Positions 33,501-43,589 of a DNA stretch of 64,000 nucleotides are shown in pieces. The notes beneath the pieces were generated by a model. The model saw only the letters and a program-made list of their open reading frames with translations, searched no databases and was not told the origin of the DNA. Made by a program: the position numbers and the translations under genes. This DNA comes from Acanthosepion esculentum. Its lineage: Eukaryota > Mollusca > Cephalopoda > Sepiida > Sepiidae. The stretch covers positions 96,441,075 through 96,505,074 of the forward strand of contig OZ038485.1 of NCBI GenBank assembly GCA_964036315.1. Reading direction: 5' to 3'. Each line of letters begins with the position of its first letter. Within the stretch, counting starts at the first letter, position 1.

Positions 33501-36500
33501 TTTTCATCTTCATACACTTTCACGTTTTCATTTTTTCTTCCTTTTTATTTAATTCTTCTTCATCTTCATCCTCTTTCACGTTTTCATTTATTCTTCAGTT
33601 TTGTTTTCTTCTGTTTCATCTTCATCCTCTTTCATGTTTACATTTTTTCTTCAGTTTTGTTTTCTTCTTTTTCATCTTCATCCTCTTTCACGTTTACATT
33701 TTTTTTTCGTTTTTGTTTTCTTCTTTTTCATCTTCATCCACTTTCATGTTTTCATTTTTTCTTCCTTTTTATTTAATTCTTCTTCATCTTCAACCTCTTT
33801 CATGTTTTCATTTATTCTTCAGTTTTGTTTTCTTCTATTTCATCTTCATCCACTTTCATGTTTTCATTTTTTCTTCCTTTTTATTTAATTCTTCTTCATC
33901 TTCAACCTCTTTCATGTTTTCATTTATTCTTCAGTTTTGTTTTCTCCTTTTTCATCTTCATCCTCTTTCATGTTTACATTTTTTCTTCAGTTTTGTTTTC
34001 TTCTTTTTCATCTTCATCCACTTTCACGTTTTCATTTTTTCTTTGTTTTTGTTTTCTTCTTTTTCATCTTCATCCTCTTTCACGTTTTCATTTATTCTTC
34101 AGTTTTGTTTTCTTCTTTTTCATCTTCATCCTCTTTCATGTTTACATTTTTTCTTCCTTTTTATTTAATTCTTCTTCATCTTCAACCTCTTTCATGTTTT
34201 CATTTATTCTTCAGTTTTGTTTTCTTCTTTTTCATCTTCATCCTCTTTCATGTTTACATTTTTTCTTCAGTTTTGTTTTCTTCTTTTTCCTCTTCAACCT
34301 CTTTCATGTTTTCATTTATTCTTCAGTTTTGTTTTCTCCTTTTTCATCTTCATCCTCTTTCATGTTTACATTTTTTCTTCCTTTTTATTTAATTCTTCTT
34401 CATCTTCAACCTCTTTCATGTTTTCATTTATTCTTCAGTTTTGTTTTCTCCTTTTTCAACTTCATCCTCTTTCATGTTTACATTTTTTCTTCCTTTTTAT
34501 TTAATTCTTCTTCATCTTCAACCTCTTTCATGTTTTCATTTATTCTTCAGTTTTGTTTTCTTCTTTTTCATCTTCATCCACTTTCATGTTTTCTTTTTTT
34601 CTTCCTTTTTATTTAATTCTTCTTCATCTTCAACCTCTTTCATGTTTTCATTTATTCTTCAGTTTTGTTTTCTCCTTTTTCATCTTCATCCTCTTTCATG
34701 TTTACATTTTTTCTTCCTTTTTATTTAATTCTTCTTCATCTTCAACCTCTTTCATGTTTTCATTTATTCTTCAGTTTTGCTTTCTTCTTTTTCATCTTCA
34801 TCCACTTTCATGTTTTCATTTTTTCTTCCTTTTTATTCAATTCTTCTTCATCTTCAACCTCTTTCATGTTTTCATTTATTCTTCAGTTTTGTTTTCTTCT
34901 TTTTCATCTTCATCCTCTTTCATGTTTACATTTTTTCTTCAGTTTTGTTTTCTTCTTTTTCATCTTCATCCACTTTCACGTTTTCATTTTTTCTTCCTTT
35001 TTATTTAATTCTTCTTCATCTTCATCCTCTTTCATGTTTTCATTTATTCTTCAGTTTTGTTTTCTTCTTTTTCATCTTCATCCTCTTTCATGTTTACATT
35101 TTTTCTTCAGTTTTGTTTTCTTCTTTTTCATCTTCATCCTCTTTCAGGTTTACATTTTTTCTTCGTTTTCGTTTTCTTCTTTTTCATCTTCATCTACTTT
35201 CACGTTTTCATTTTTTCTTCCTTTTTATTTAATTCTTCTTCATCTTCATCCTCTTTCACGTTTTCATTTATTCTTCAGTTTTGTTTTCTTCTTTTTCATC
35301 TTCATCCTCTTTCATGTTTACATTTTTTCTTCGTTTTTGTTTTCTCCTTTTTCATCTTTATACACTTTCACGTTTTCATTTTTTCTTCCTTTTTATTTAA
35401 TTCTTCTTCATCTTCATCCTCTTTCACGTTTTCATTTATTCTTCAGTTTTGTTTTCTTCTTTTTCATATTCATCCTCTTTCATGTTTACATTTTTTCTTC
35501 AGTTTTGTTTTCTTCTTTTTCATCTTCATCCTCTTTCACGTTTTCATTTATTCTTCAGTTTTGTTTTCTTCTTTTTCATCTTCATCCTCTTTCATGTTTA
35601 CATTTTTTCTTCCTTTTTATTTAATTCTTCTTCATCTTCAACCTCTTTCATGTTTTCATTTATTCTTCAGTTTTGTTTTCTCCTTTTTCATCTTCATCCT
35701 CTTTCATGTTTACATTTTTTCTTCAATTTTGTTTTCTTCTTTTTCATCTTCATCCACGTTCACGTTTTCATTTTTTCTTTGTTTTTGTTTTCTTCTTTTT
35801 CATCTTCTTCCTCTTTCACGTTTTAATTTATTCTTCAGCTTTGTTTTATTCTTTATCATCTTCATTCTCTTTCACGTTTTCATTTATTCTTCAGCTTTGT
35901 TTTCTTCTTCATCTTCATCCTCTTTCACGTTTTCATTTATTCTTCAGTTTTGTTTTCTTCTTTTTCATCTTCATTCTCTTTCACGTTTTCATTTATTCTT
36001 CAGCTTTGTTTTCTTCTTTTTCATCTTCATCCTCTTTCACGTTTTCATTTATTCTTCAGTTTTGTTTTCTTCTTTTTCATCTTCATCCACTTTCACGTTT
36101 TCATTTTTTCTTTGTTTTTGTTTTCTTCTTTTTCATCTTCATCCTCTTTCACGTTTTCATTTATTCTTCAGTTTTGTTTTCTTCTTTTTCATCTTCATCC
36201 ACTTTCACGTTTTCATTTTCTCTTTGTTTTTGTTTTCTTCTTTTTCATCTTCATCCTCTTTCACGTTTTCATTTATTCTTCAGCTTTGTTTTCTTCTTTT
36301 TCATCTTCATCCTCTTTCACGCTTTCATTTATTCTTCAGTTTTGTTTTCTTCTTTTTCATCTTCATCAACTTTCACGTTTTCATTTTTTCTTTGTTCTTG
36401 TTTTCTTCTTTTTCATCTTCATCCTCTTCCATGTTTACATTTTTTCTTCAGTTTTGTTTTCTTCTTTTTCATCTTCATCCACTTTCACGTTTTCATTTTT

Positions 36501-38540
36501 TCTTTGTTTTTGTTTTCTTCTTTTTCATCTTCATCCACTTTCACGTTTTCATTTATTCTTCAGTTTTGTTTTCTTCTTTTTCATCTTCATCCTCTTTCAT
36601 GTTTCATTTTTTCTTCAATTTTGTTTTCTTCTTTTTCATCTTCATCCTCTTTCACGTTTTAATTTATTCTTCAGCTTTGTTTTATTCTTTTTCATGTTCA
36701 TTCTCTTTCACGTTTTCATTTATTCTTCAGCTTTGTTTTCTTCTTCATCTTCATCCGCTTTCACGTTTTCATTTATTCTTCAGTTTTGTTTCCTTCTTTT
36801 TCATCTTCATCCACTTTCACGTTTTCATTTTTTCTTTGTTTTTGTTTTCTTCTTTTTCATCTTCATCCTCTTCCATGTTTACATTTTTTCTTCAGTTTTG
36901 TTTTCTTCTTTTTCATCTTCATCCACTTTCACGTTTTCATTTTTTCTTTGTTTTTGTTTTCTTCTTTTTCATCTTCATCCTCTTTCATGTTTACATTTTT
37001 TCTTCAGTTTTGTTTTCTTCTTTTTCATCTTCATCCTCTTTCATGTTTACATTTTTTCTTCAGTTTTGTTTTCTTCTTTTTCATCTTCATCCTCTTTCAC
37101 GTTTTAATTTATTCTTCAGCTTTGTTTTATTCTTTTTCATCTTCATTCTCTTTCACGTTTTCATGTATTCTTCAGCTTTGTTTTCTTCTTCATCTTCATC
37201 CTCTTTCACGTTTTCATTTATTCTTCAGTTTTGTTTTCTTCTTTTTCATCTTCATCCTCTTTCATGTTTACATTTTTTCTTCAGTTTTGTTTTCTTCTTT
37301 TTCATCTTCATCCTCTTTCACGTTTTAATTTATTCTTCAGCTTTGTTTTATTCTTTTTCATGTTCATTCTCTTTCACGTTTTCATTTATTCTTCAGCTTT
37401 GTTTTCTTCTTCATCTTCATCCGCTTTCACGTTTTCATTTATTCTTCAGTTTTGTTTCCTTCTTTTTCATCTTCATCCACTTTCACGTTTTCCTTTTTTC
37501 TTTGTTTTTGTTTTCTTCTTTTTCATCTTCATCCTCTTCCATGTTTACATTTTTTCTTCAGTTTTGTTTTCTTCTTTTTCATCTTCATCCACTTTCACGT
37601 TTTCATTTTTTCTTTGTTTTTGTTTTCTTCTTTTTCATCTTCATCCACTTTCACGTTTTCATTTATTCTTCAGTTTTGTTTTCTTCTTTTTCATCTTCAT
37701 CCTCTTTCATGTTTACATTTTTTCTTCAGTTTTGTTTTCTTCTTTTTCATCTTCATCCTCTTTCACGTTTTAATTTATTCTTCAGCTTTGTTTTATTCTT
37801 TTTCATGTTCATTCTCTTTCACGTTTTCATTTATTCTTCAGCTTTGTTTTCTTCTTCATCTTCATCCGCTTTCACGTTTTCATTTATTCTTCAGTTTTGT
37901 TTCCTTCTTTTTCATCTTCATCCACTTTCACGTTTTCATTTTTTCTTTGTTTTTGTTTTCTTCTTTTTCATCTTCATCCTCTTCCATGTTTACATTTTTT
38001 CTTCAGTTTTGTTTTCTTCTTTTTCATCTTCATCCACTTTCACGTTTTCATTTTTTCTTTGTTTTTGTTTTCTTCTTTTTCATCTTCATCCTCTTTCATG
38101 TTTACATTTTTTCTTCAGTTTTGTTTTCTTCTTTTTCATCTTCATCCTCTTTCATGTTTACATTTTTTCTTCAGTTTTGTTTTCTTCTTTTTCATCTTCA
38201 TCCTCTTTCACGTTTTAATTTATTCTTCAGCTTTGTTTTATTCTTTTTCATCTTCATTCTCTTTCACGTTTTCATGTATTCTTCAGCTTTGTTTTCTTCT
38301 TCATCTTCATCCTCTTTCACGTTTTCATTTATTCTTCAGTTTTGTTTTCTTGTCTTTCATCTTCATCCTCTTTCACGTTTTCATTTATTCTTCAGTTTTG
38401 TTTTCTTCTTTTTTATCTTCATCCTCTTTCACGTTTTCATTTTTTCTTTGTTTTTGTTTTCTTCTTTTTCATCTTCATCCTCTTTCACGTTTTTATTTTT
38501 TCTTTGTTTTTGTTTTCTTCTTTTTCATCTTCGTTGTCCG
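24590..38540 (+). repeat. 14-kb pyrimidine-rich satellite of 56-bp monomers
   Basis: About 249 monomers of 56 bp follow one another. Each has a CATCTTCATCC part, a CTTTCATGTTT part and a TTCTTC(AGTTTTG/CTTTTTA) part. Monomers pair into 112-bp dimers near the left end and into 392-bp seven-mers in the middle (starts at about 28954, 29346, 29738, 30130). Multi-kb duplications of 3,415 bp and about 2,686 bp are nested within. The plus strand is T/C-rich and nearly stop-free in all three frames, so open frames up to 1,053 codons (35057-38218) arise. Their 56-residue periodicity, phenylalanine/serine composition and presence in every frame show that they are not genes. Confidence 0.96.
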
Positions 38541-38932
38541 TTTCTTCTTAATCTCTGTTTGCATCTGTTTTTTTTTGCTTCTTTTTCTACGCCTTTTCAT
38601 TCACTTTGGTATCATGATTATATTCTTAATGAATGATGAAGAAAAAATGTAGCATAATATTTCTGAAGAATATTACGAAAGTAGAAACCAATTCTAAAGA
38701 TGAAGTACAATTTGTCAAGTCAAGGTCGGTGCTGAATGACAATAGCATTTAGGACGGACCGGCGATCTATTGCTTTTTTGTGGTCGGAATGTCTGTGGTT
38801 CCAAGAAGGGATTTAGTGGGAATGGATATCAGCAAATTTAGAAGATCGTAAGCATTCATTCACTCGACTTTCTTTCTTTGTACTTCTCTCTGTCTTTCGC
38901 CTTTTAATCTCACACAATTAAACTGTGCATCC

Positions 38933-38935
<3 letters not shown>
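38541..38935. other. No gene recognised
   Basis: Mixed sequence lies between the 56-bp satellite and the TATC microsatellites. No motif is visible. Confidence 0.5.
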
Positions 38936-39008
<73 letters not shown>

Positions 39009-39071
39009 CAGTTCGTATTTCATCTGACACAATTAAACCCTGCATGAATGAATCACTCAATCAATGTATGC

Positions 39072-39130
<59 letters not shown>

Positions 39131-39170
39131 AGAGTATGTTCAATCTATCTATCTATCTATCTATCTCTCT
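38936..39170. repeat. Three (TATC)n microsatellites
   Basis: TATC runs at 38936-39008, 39070-39131 and about 39145-39165 are separated by short related spacers containing ACACAATTAAAC. Confidence 0.93.
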
Positions 39171-39279
39171 TTTTAAAAAATCATAATTCTTTTTCCAATT
39201 TCTATCTATGCTTATGAATATAAACAGAATGAAAGTGGATCTATGCACACGCATACATCCACACATACACATACCAACA

Positions 39280-39280
<1 letters not shown>

Positions 39281-39323
<43 letters not shown>
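39281..39323. repeat. (TA)n microsatellite
   Basis: A perfect TA run of about 43 bp. Confidence 0.95.
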
Positions 39324-39324
<1 letters not shown>

Positions 39325-39784
39325 GTCTCTCTGTGGCTGTCCGTCTGTCTGTATGTCTCTATGTTCCTCTGTTCTTTTCAACGTGGACTGTCGACAAATG
39401 ATAATAATATAAACCTCGCGTATAAAGAGCTGTTTTTATTTCAAATGTTTCATTCAATTTAACAATTTCCAATGATTGAATTCGGTCGAATCACTTAAAA
39501 GCAATTAAAATCTCATGAATAGAAATATAGAATTAAAAAAAAACAAATTGATTTTTTCGATTGAAAAAGACAAAGCCAAGACGGTTAAATGTGAAGGCAA
39601 ATTAGAATTGAAATGCTTCGATTTTCAGCTCTTCAGTGTCGACTCTCTTCAATGGTAAATGCGTTTAATCATTAATTTCTGTTTGTTGAGTGCTTGCTGC
39701 AGCTGACAAATAAATGCCACGCCTGAAAATGAGTAACGACTCTGACGTGCCATAAGCCAGACAGTACACTTAAACTTAATGGTA

Positions 39785-39786
<2 letters not shown>
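39324..39786. other. No gene recognised
   Basis: AT-rich unique-looking sequence without an open frame or repeat. Confidence 0.5.

Positions 39787-39851
<65 letters not shown>
39787..39851. repeat. (TA)n microsatellite
   Basis: A 65-bp TA repeat lies left of the hammerhead hairpin at 39928-40097. Confidence 0.95.
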
Positions 39852-39854
<3 letters not shown>

Positions 39855-39948
39855 GAAATATAGTCTTATAGTGTGCTATATTTATGGGATAAAGTGCTCA
39901 ATATCAGAGATAGAGCGTGTGTAAATATAAAAGTGGACATGGAAGTCA

Positions 39949-40003
39949 GCACTTAGAGGCGACAGTCTGTTTCATGCTAGTGCAATCGTCAGGCGACTAG
40001 TGC
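39949..40003 (-). ncRNA. Hammerhead ribozyme, type I, complete core
   Basis: On the minus strand the core reads CUGACGA (39992-39986), a short stem II (UGC/GCA) with ACUA loop, then GAAA (39973-39970). Stem III is ACAG/CUGU with one loop base, and the cleavage-site C is at 39961. Stem I pairs GCACUAGUCGC with GCCUCUAAGUGC, with an internal loop and a bulge. Such irregularities in stem I are common in natural hammerheads, where they make tertiary contacts. All invariant core bases are present. Self-cleavage between 39961 and 39960 is predicted but not shown. Confidence 0.72.
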
Positions 40004-40021
40004 TAGCCGAGAAAAATAACA

Positions 40022-40075
40022 GCACTAGTCGCCTGACAATTGCACTAACATGAAACAGACTGTCGCCTCTAAGTG
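40022..40075 (+). ncRNA. Hammerhead motif with a core substitution
   Basis: This is the partner of the motif at 39949-40003. The first box reads CUGACAA, so the invariant G of CUGANGA is A at 40038. Stem II is also changed. GAAA, stem III and stem I are kept. I expect little or no activity. Confidence 0.65.
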
Positions 40076-40091
40076 CTGACTTCCATGTCCA

Positions 40092-40094
<3 letters not shown>

Positions 40095-40170
<76 letters not shown>
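40095..40170. repeat. (TA)n-(TG)n microsatellite
   Basis: A TA run of about 55 bp and a TG run of about 20 bp abut the right arm of hairpin D. Confidence 0.95.
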
Positions 40171-40399
40171 TATAATTTTTACATACGGACAAAAAAACTT
40201 GAACACTACAAAGATGCATCCTTGTTTCAATGCGACTGCATCTCGACTGGTGAGAACCAAGAATTTTTTTTTGTTCTTTGTTTTTTGTTTTTCACCAGTC
40301 CAGATGTGTGAACGTTTATTCATTTTTCCCATTTTTTACCCGAGGAAAATAACAGCACGTAAGATAATTAAATCAGTTTATTCCAAAACAAAAAATTAG

Positions 40400-40505
40400 A
40401 GCCACTAAGACGCAAGGGGTTCAGTCAGTTAAGTGCCTTACGTAATACACGCTTGGGCGATCATGTCTCTTTCGATCCATGACTGACTAGACAGAAGATT
40501 TTCCT
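40400..40505 (-). mobile_element. SINE family A, 3' part
   Basis: The minus strand reads GGTGACCTACTACAGGAAAA, then GTCAGTCATGGATCGAAAGA, GATCGCCCAAGCGTGTAT, matching 2220-2310. The head is missing. Confidence 0.75.
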
Positions 40506-40509
40506 GTAG

Positions 40510-40732
40510 TAGGTCACCGTTTCTTTCTGAGAGAGAGAAAGAGAGAGAGAGAGTTGAACAGACTGAGATAGATAGATAGATAGATAGATAAAAAGATAAA
40601 GATATATAGATAAATAGATAGGTAGATAGATAAATAGACAGATAAATAGATTAATACATAGGTAGATAGATAAATACTAAAATAGATAGGAACAGACTGA
40701 GATAGATAGATAGATAGATAAGGAACAGACTG

Positions 40733-40770
<38 letters not shown>

Positions 40771-40955
40771 GGAACAGACTGAGATAGATAGATAGATAGA
40801 TAGATAATGAAAAGATAGATAAATAGACAGATAAATAGATAAATAGATAGGTAGATAAATACTTAGATAGGTATGAACTGACTGAGATGGATAGATAGAT
40901 ATGAACAGACTGAGATAGATAAATAGATAGATATATAGATAGAAAGATAATTATC
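40510..40955. repeat. (GATA)n array with an AACAGACTGA spacer
   Basis: GATA repeats are interrupted several times by (GG)AACAGACTGAGATAG. A short GA run lies at the left end. The isoleucine/tyrosine-rich frames are artefacts. Confidence 0.93.
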
Positions 40956-41094
40956 ATCTCAAATATTCAGAAAGAAAACAGAAGAATATTGATTTACAAG
41001 ACGTGTATGATAAATATCCCGCTTCTTACACCTTTCTATTCTTAGTTTCAATTTATTATTAAATGTTTAACTTTTGTCAATTAATAAATTTAAT

Positions 41095-41260
41095 TCAGTT
41101 AAATTCCATACGAGATACACGTTTGGGCAATCATTCTATTCATGACTGGCGTGGCAGAAGTTGTTCCCGCAGTAGGATGCTGTTTCTTTCTGCGAAAGAC
41201 TGGTTGCCAGCCAACGCTATAGAAACCCAGTCTGTCCTGCTATTCCATCCATAGGAACAT
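41095..41260 (-). mobile_element. SINE family A, second 3' part
   Basis: The minus strand contains GGACAGACTGGGTTTCTATA, then GGCAACCAGTC, GCATCCTACTGCGGGAAC and GCCCAAACGTGTATC. It matches the 3' halves of the SINEs at 2046-2376 and 4845-5245. Confidence 0.78.
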
Positions 41261-41274
41261 AATTTGGTTGAACT

Positions 41275-41915
41275 CACCATTTAACAAAAATGTCAAAACC
41301 AGTATTGGTCAAATTTTCCTTAATAAACATTTCAGCCATATACAATTGTTCCACAAAATCTTCAACAAGAACGCCATTAAGATTAGCTACAGTTGCACCA
41401 AAAACCTCGAATAGTATATAGCACAACAGAATAATATAAACCATTAAACAAATATTTAAACAAACTCAATAGTATTATTAATACAGACAATAAGTGTAAC
41501 TGTCGAAAATACAGTACCTGCGCACTAAATCATAAATTATGAATAAAAGCATTATTTATAAGGCTAGCATTAAACATAATGACGCGACTAAATTTATTTT
41601 GACAAACCAATGGAAGACCCGGTATTACCATCATAAAATGACTCTTACCAATAAACGATATTCAAATGCCACTGCACTTTCAAAATTTTAGTGGGAAATC
41701 AAAACAAATAACTACACACCGGTAGTAAATTGGAATTTCGTCGCCAAAACTACACCCTTTTCGGGCCGCGGTGACGGATGTAACCTGTGTTTGCTAGATA
41801 AAAGATTCATTCTCAAAAATATTAACGACCCTAACCTGCTGAACAAACGCCGTGAACTCATGGTAGCTTGTACCCATAAAAAGAGCTATCTCCTAAAATA
41901 TTCTGGATTCTGAAT
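41275..41915 (+). mobile_element. Penelope-like retroelement relic with GIY-YIG endonuclease domain
   Basis: Penelope-like elements carry a C-terminal GIY-YIG endonuclease that nicks the target. Here a cysteine-rich DNKCNCRKYSTCAL is followed, after a one-base frame change near 41540, by NKSIIYKASIKHND (GIY-like part), TRYYHHK, then NATALSKF. A stop and WEIKTNNYTPVVNWNFVAK come next, then GDGCNLCLLDKRFILKNIND and LLNKRRELMVACTHKKSYLL. This order matches the family's endonuclease region. One frameshift, one TAG inside the domain and FIL in place of YIG make it inactive. The reverse transcriptase is not visible upstream; the piece begins next to a SINE fragment. Confidence 0.78.
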
Positions 41916-42404
41916 AAATCTTTTTACCCAACTTCAACTGCCCATTAATTATTTTAGGTTAAATACTTATTACCACACTTTAGCCGTTTAAGCGTCTATT
42001 CATACATAACGGGTTGCACGGCGTTCCTCTTTTCTTTAAATAGACATTTTTTCTCACCTTCCCTGTCGATCTACACCTTTTTTTTTTTTTAAATTTATAT
42101 CCAAATATTACTAAAAGATAGGGATTATTTATAAACAATCTACAATCCACTGCATCTACCCACTTCTTTTTCCGTCCTGGGTACGACGTTAAACTGCATC
42201 CAACAGCAAGGCCTCTGATCAGGAGGTTTTGAAGAAGCGTGGAACCACCTCTTAATTGCTGGTGTTCCCAGGTCCACCCTGACCCGGGGTGGTAGCACTT
42301 GTCGGGGTCCCAGCTATGGGAAAATAGTGAACTTATATATATATATACAGTTGCTAATATCTCGTTATTTAGTTTTATTTTAGTTCATACTGACACATAC
42401 ACCC

Positions 42405-42405
<1 letters not shown>
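41916..42405. other. Probable 3' region of the Penelope-like relic; no gene
   Basis: AT-rich sequence with a long T run is followed by a GC-richer part (about 42180-42330) that ends in CCAGCTATGGGAAAATAG. This last string resembles the SINE body. No coding is visible. Confidence 0.4.

Positions 42406-42471
<66 letters not shown>
42406..42471. repeat. (TA)n microsatellite
   Basis: A 66-bp TA repeat directly abuts the hammerhead palindrome. Confidence 0.95.
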
Positions 42472-42473
<2 letters not shown>

Positions 42474-42519
42474 TAAATAATTCATTGAGTCTGAAAGAAA
42501 CCTCAACAGAATGCAGAAA

Positions 42520-42568
42520 GCACTGGACGGCCGTTTCGTCCTATATTTGGGACTCATCAGCAGTGCGC
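42520..42568 (-). ncRNA. Hammerhead ribozyme, type I, left arm
   Basis: On the minus strand: stem I GCACUG, core CUGAUGA (42559-42553), stem II GUCC/GGAC with loop CAAAUAUA, GAAA, stem III ACGG/CCGU without a loop, cleavage-site C at 42526, and closing stem I CAGUGC. Every invariant base is present and all three stems pair perfectly. The core closely resembles the well-known schistosome SINE hammerhead (CUGAUGAGUCCCAAAUA). Confidence 0.88.
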
Positions 42569-42651
42569 ATCCACTACCGAGAATTGAAACCCTGACAGTT
42601 AGGTTGTCAAGCAAACATCATATCAGGGTTTCAATTCTCGGTAGTGGATGC

Positions 42652-42698
42652 GCACTGCTGATGAGTCCCAAATATAGGACGAAACGGCCGTCCAGTGC
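42652..42698 (+). ncRNA. Hammerhead ribozyme, type I, right arm
   Basis: GCACUG (42652-42657), CUGAUGA (42658-42664), GUCC (42665-42668), an 8-nt loop, GGAC (42677-42680), GAAA (42681-42684), a loopless stem III to U 42691, cleavage-site C 42692, and CAGUGC (42693-42698). It is the exact inverted copy of the left-arm motif. Very short loopless stem III is typical of retroelement hammerheads, which often act better as dimers. Confidence 0.9.
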
Positions 42699-42925
42699 TT
42701 TCTGCATTCTGTTGAGGTTCTTACAGACTCAATGAATTACTTAATTATGATTATCAAATCCTCCTAACAATTTCTATCATGTATATATTTGGTTTGAGGT
42801 GTGAGTTTGTAAACCGTGACTATTTAAGCTAATATAGCATGACTCTTCGGTAGAATTCAGTCACTGTCAGTCACTGTGTGTTTATCTAAATCTAAAAATA
42901 AACACGCTAAAATTCACCTTCATCC

Positions 42926-43063
42926 CTGCCGTGAGCCGACGGCTTAGTGGTAGAAGTTCCGACTGACGCCAATTCAGTCGCGTTTAGAATCCTAGCTAGA
43001 GGCAACCGGAAGTCTAGCCACACTGATGAGCTGTGATACAGCGAAACAGTCTGTCTATGGATG

Positions 43064-43066
<3 letters not shown>
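42926..43066 (+). mobile_element. SINE-like unit with tRNA-type promoter and hammerhead (family H), copy 1
   Basis: The 5' part has a pol III A-box GACGGCTTAGTGGTAGAAG and a B-box-like CGTTTAGAATCCT, spaced as in tRNAs. About 25 bp later a complete hammerhead core runs 43014-43063. A (TA)n tract follows at once (43067-43106). The same order and length recur at 51950-52095. Schistosome SM-alpha repeats are a known precedent for a SINE-like unit with a hammerhead; whether this family has been described in molluscs I cannot tell. Confidence 0.78.
43014..43063 (+). ncRNA. Hammerhead ribozyme inside SINE-like unit
   Basis: CUGAUGA (43023-43029), stem II GCUG/CAGC with loop UGAUA, GAAA (43043-43046), stem III ACAG/CUGU with one loop base, and cleavage-site C at 43055. 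Stem I pairs CCACA with UAUGG apart from one C-A mismatch. All invariant core bases are present. The third-stem sequence CAG-U-CUGU closely matches that of hairpin D. Confidence 0.82.

Positions 43067-43106
<40 letters not shown>
43067..43106. repeat. (TA)n tail
   Basis: A 40-bp TA repeat forms the 3' end of the SINE-like hammerhead unit. Confidence 0.95.
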
Positions 43107-43108
<2 letters not shown>

Positions 43109-43589
43109 TGTTCTCATACGTCATTACATGTAAGTTTCTGGAACGTTTTATACTGGTGGCCTTGTGCCAAAAACTAAGTTACACTTAATAAATAAATAAA
43201 TAGATGATACTCTTTTTCTTTTCTGATCCCACGTCAATGAATCTCTGAAAATGTCTGTTTAAACGGTTTCAATATATTGCAAGCGGACACTTGCTACATA
43301 AAAGTCCTTTTTATAAAGAAACATGTTTTGCTTCATAGATACTATTTTAGTTGTCTACATACAAGTGGGAGACGAACCTCTCCAATTTCTAAGAAGCAAA
43401 CAAGAACTGACTATTTGTAAAACGATGTGATGTCTCCACTGATGTCTCCACTGATCTAGCTCTAACAGGCTCAGTGGGTTTAAAAACTTGCTGGTCTCAT
43501 TCAGTGCCTCCAAAACCAAACTAGTGTCGTTCCATCATCACCGATCACGATGAATGGATGTTTCTTCAGAGAGGCCCTGTGTCTTGAGC
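43107..43589. other. No gene recognised
   Basis: Mixed sequence with a short (AAAT)n run near 43185. No motif seen. Confidence 0.5.

Larger units (their letters stand above)
39928..40097. repeat. Hairpin element D with a hammerhead in each arm
   Basis: Arms 39928-40004 and 40021-40097 are inverted copies about 77 bp long with only a few mismatches and a 16-nt spacer. Each arm encodes one hammerhead motif on the strand reading outward. (TA)n tracts lie on both sides, at 39787-39851 and 40095-40150. Confidence 0.88.
42470..42747. repeat. Palindromic element C with two identical hammerheads
   Basis: Left arm 42470-42594 and right arm 42622-42747 are almost perfect inverted copies around a 27-nt spacer. 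Each arm holds one complete hammerhead motif in outward orientation. Near identity of the arms over about 125 bp, including unpaired loop bases, points to a recent inverted duplication or active maintenance. Confidence 0.92.

Noticed and set aside
35057..38218. A 1,053-codon open frame, and many frames of 200-400 codons in 24.6-38.5 kb
   Set aside because: They follow the 56-bp satellite exactly, appear in all three plus-strand frames, consist of phenylalanine, serine, leucine and histidine, and exist only because the T/C-rich strand lacks stop triplets.
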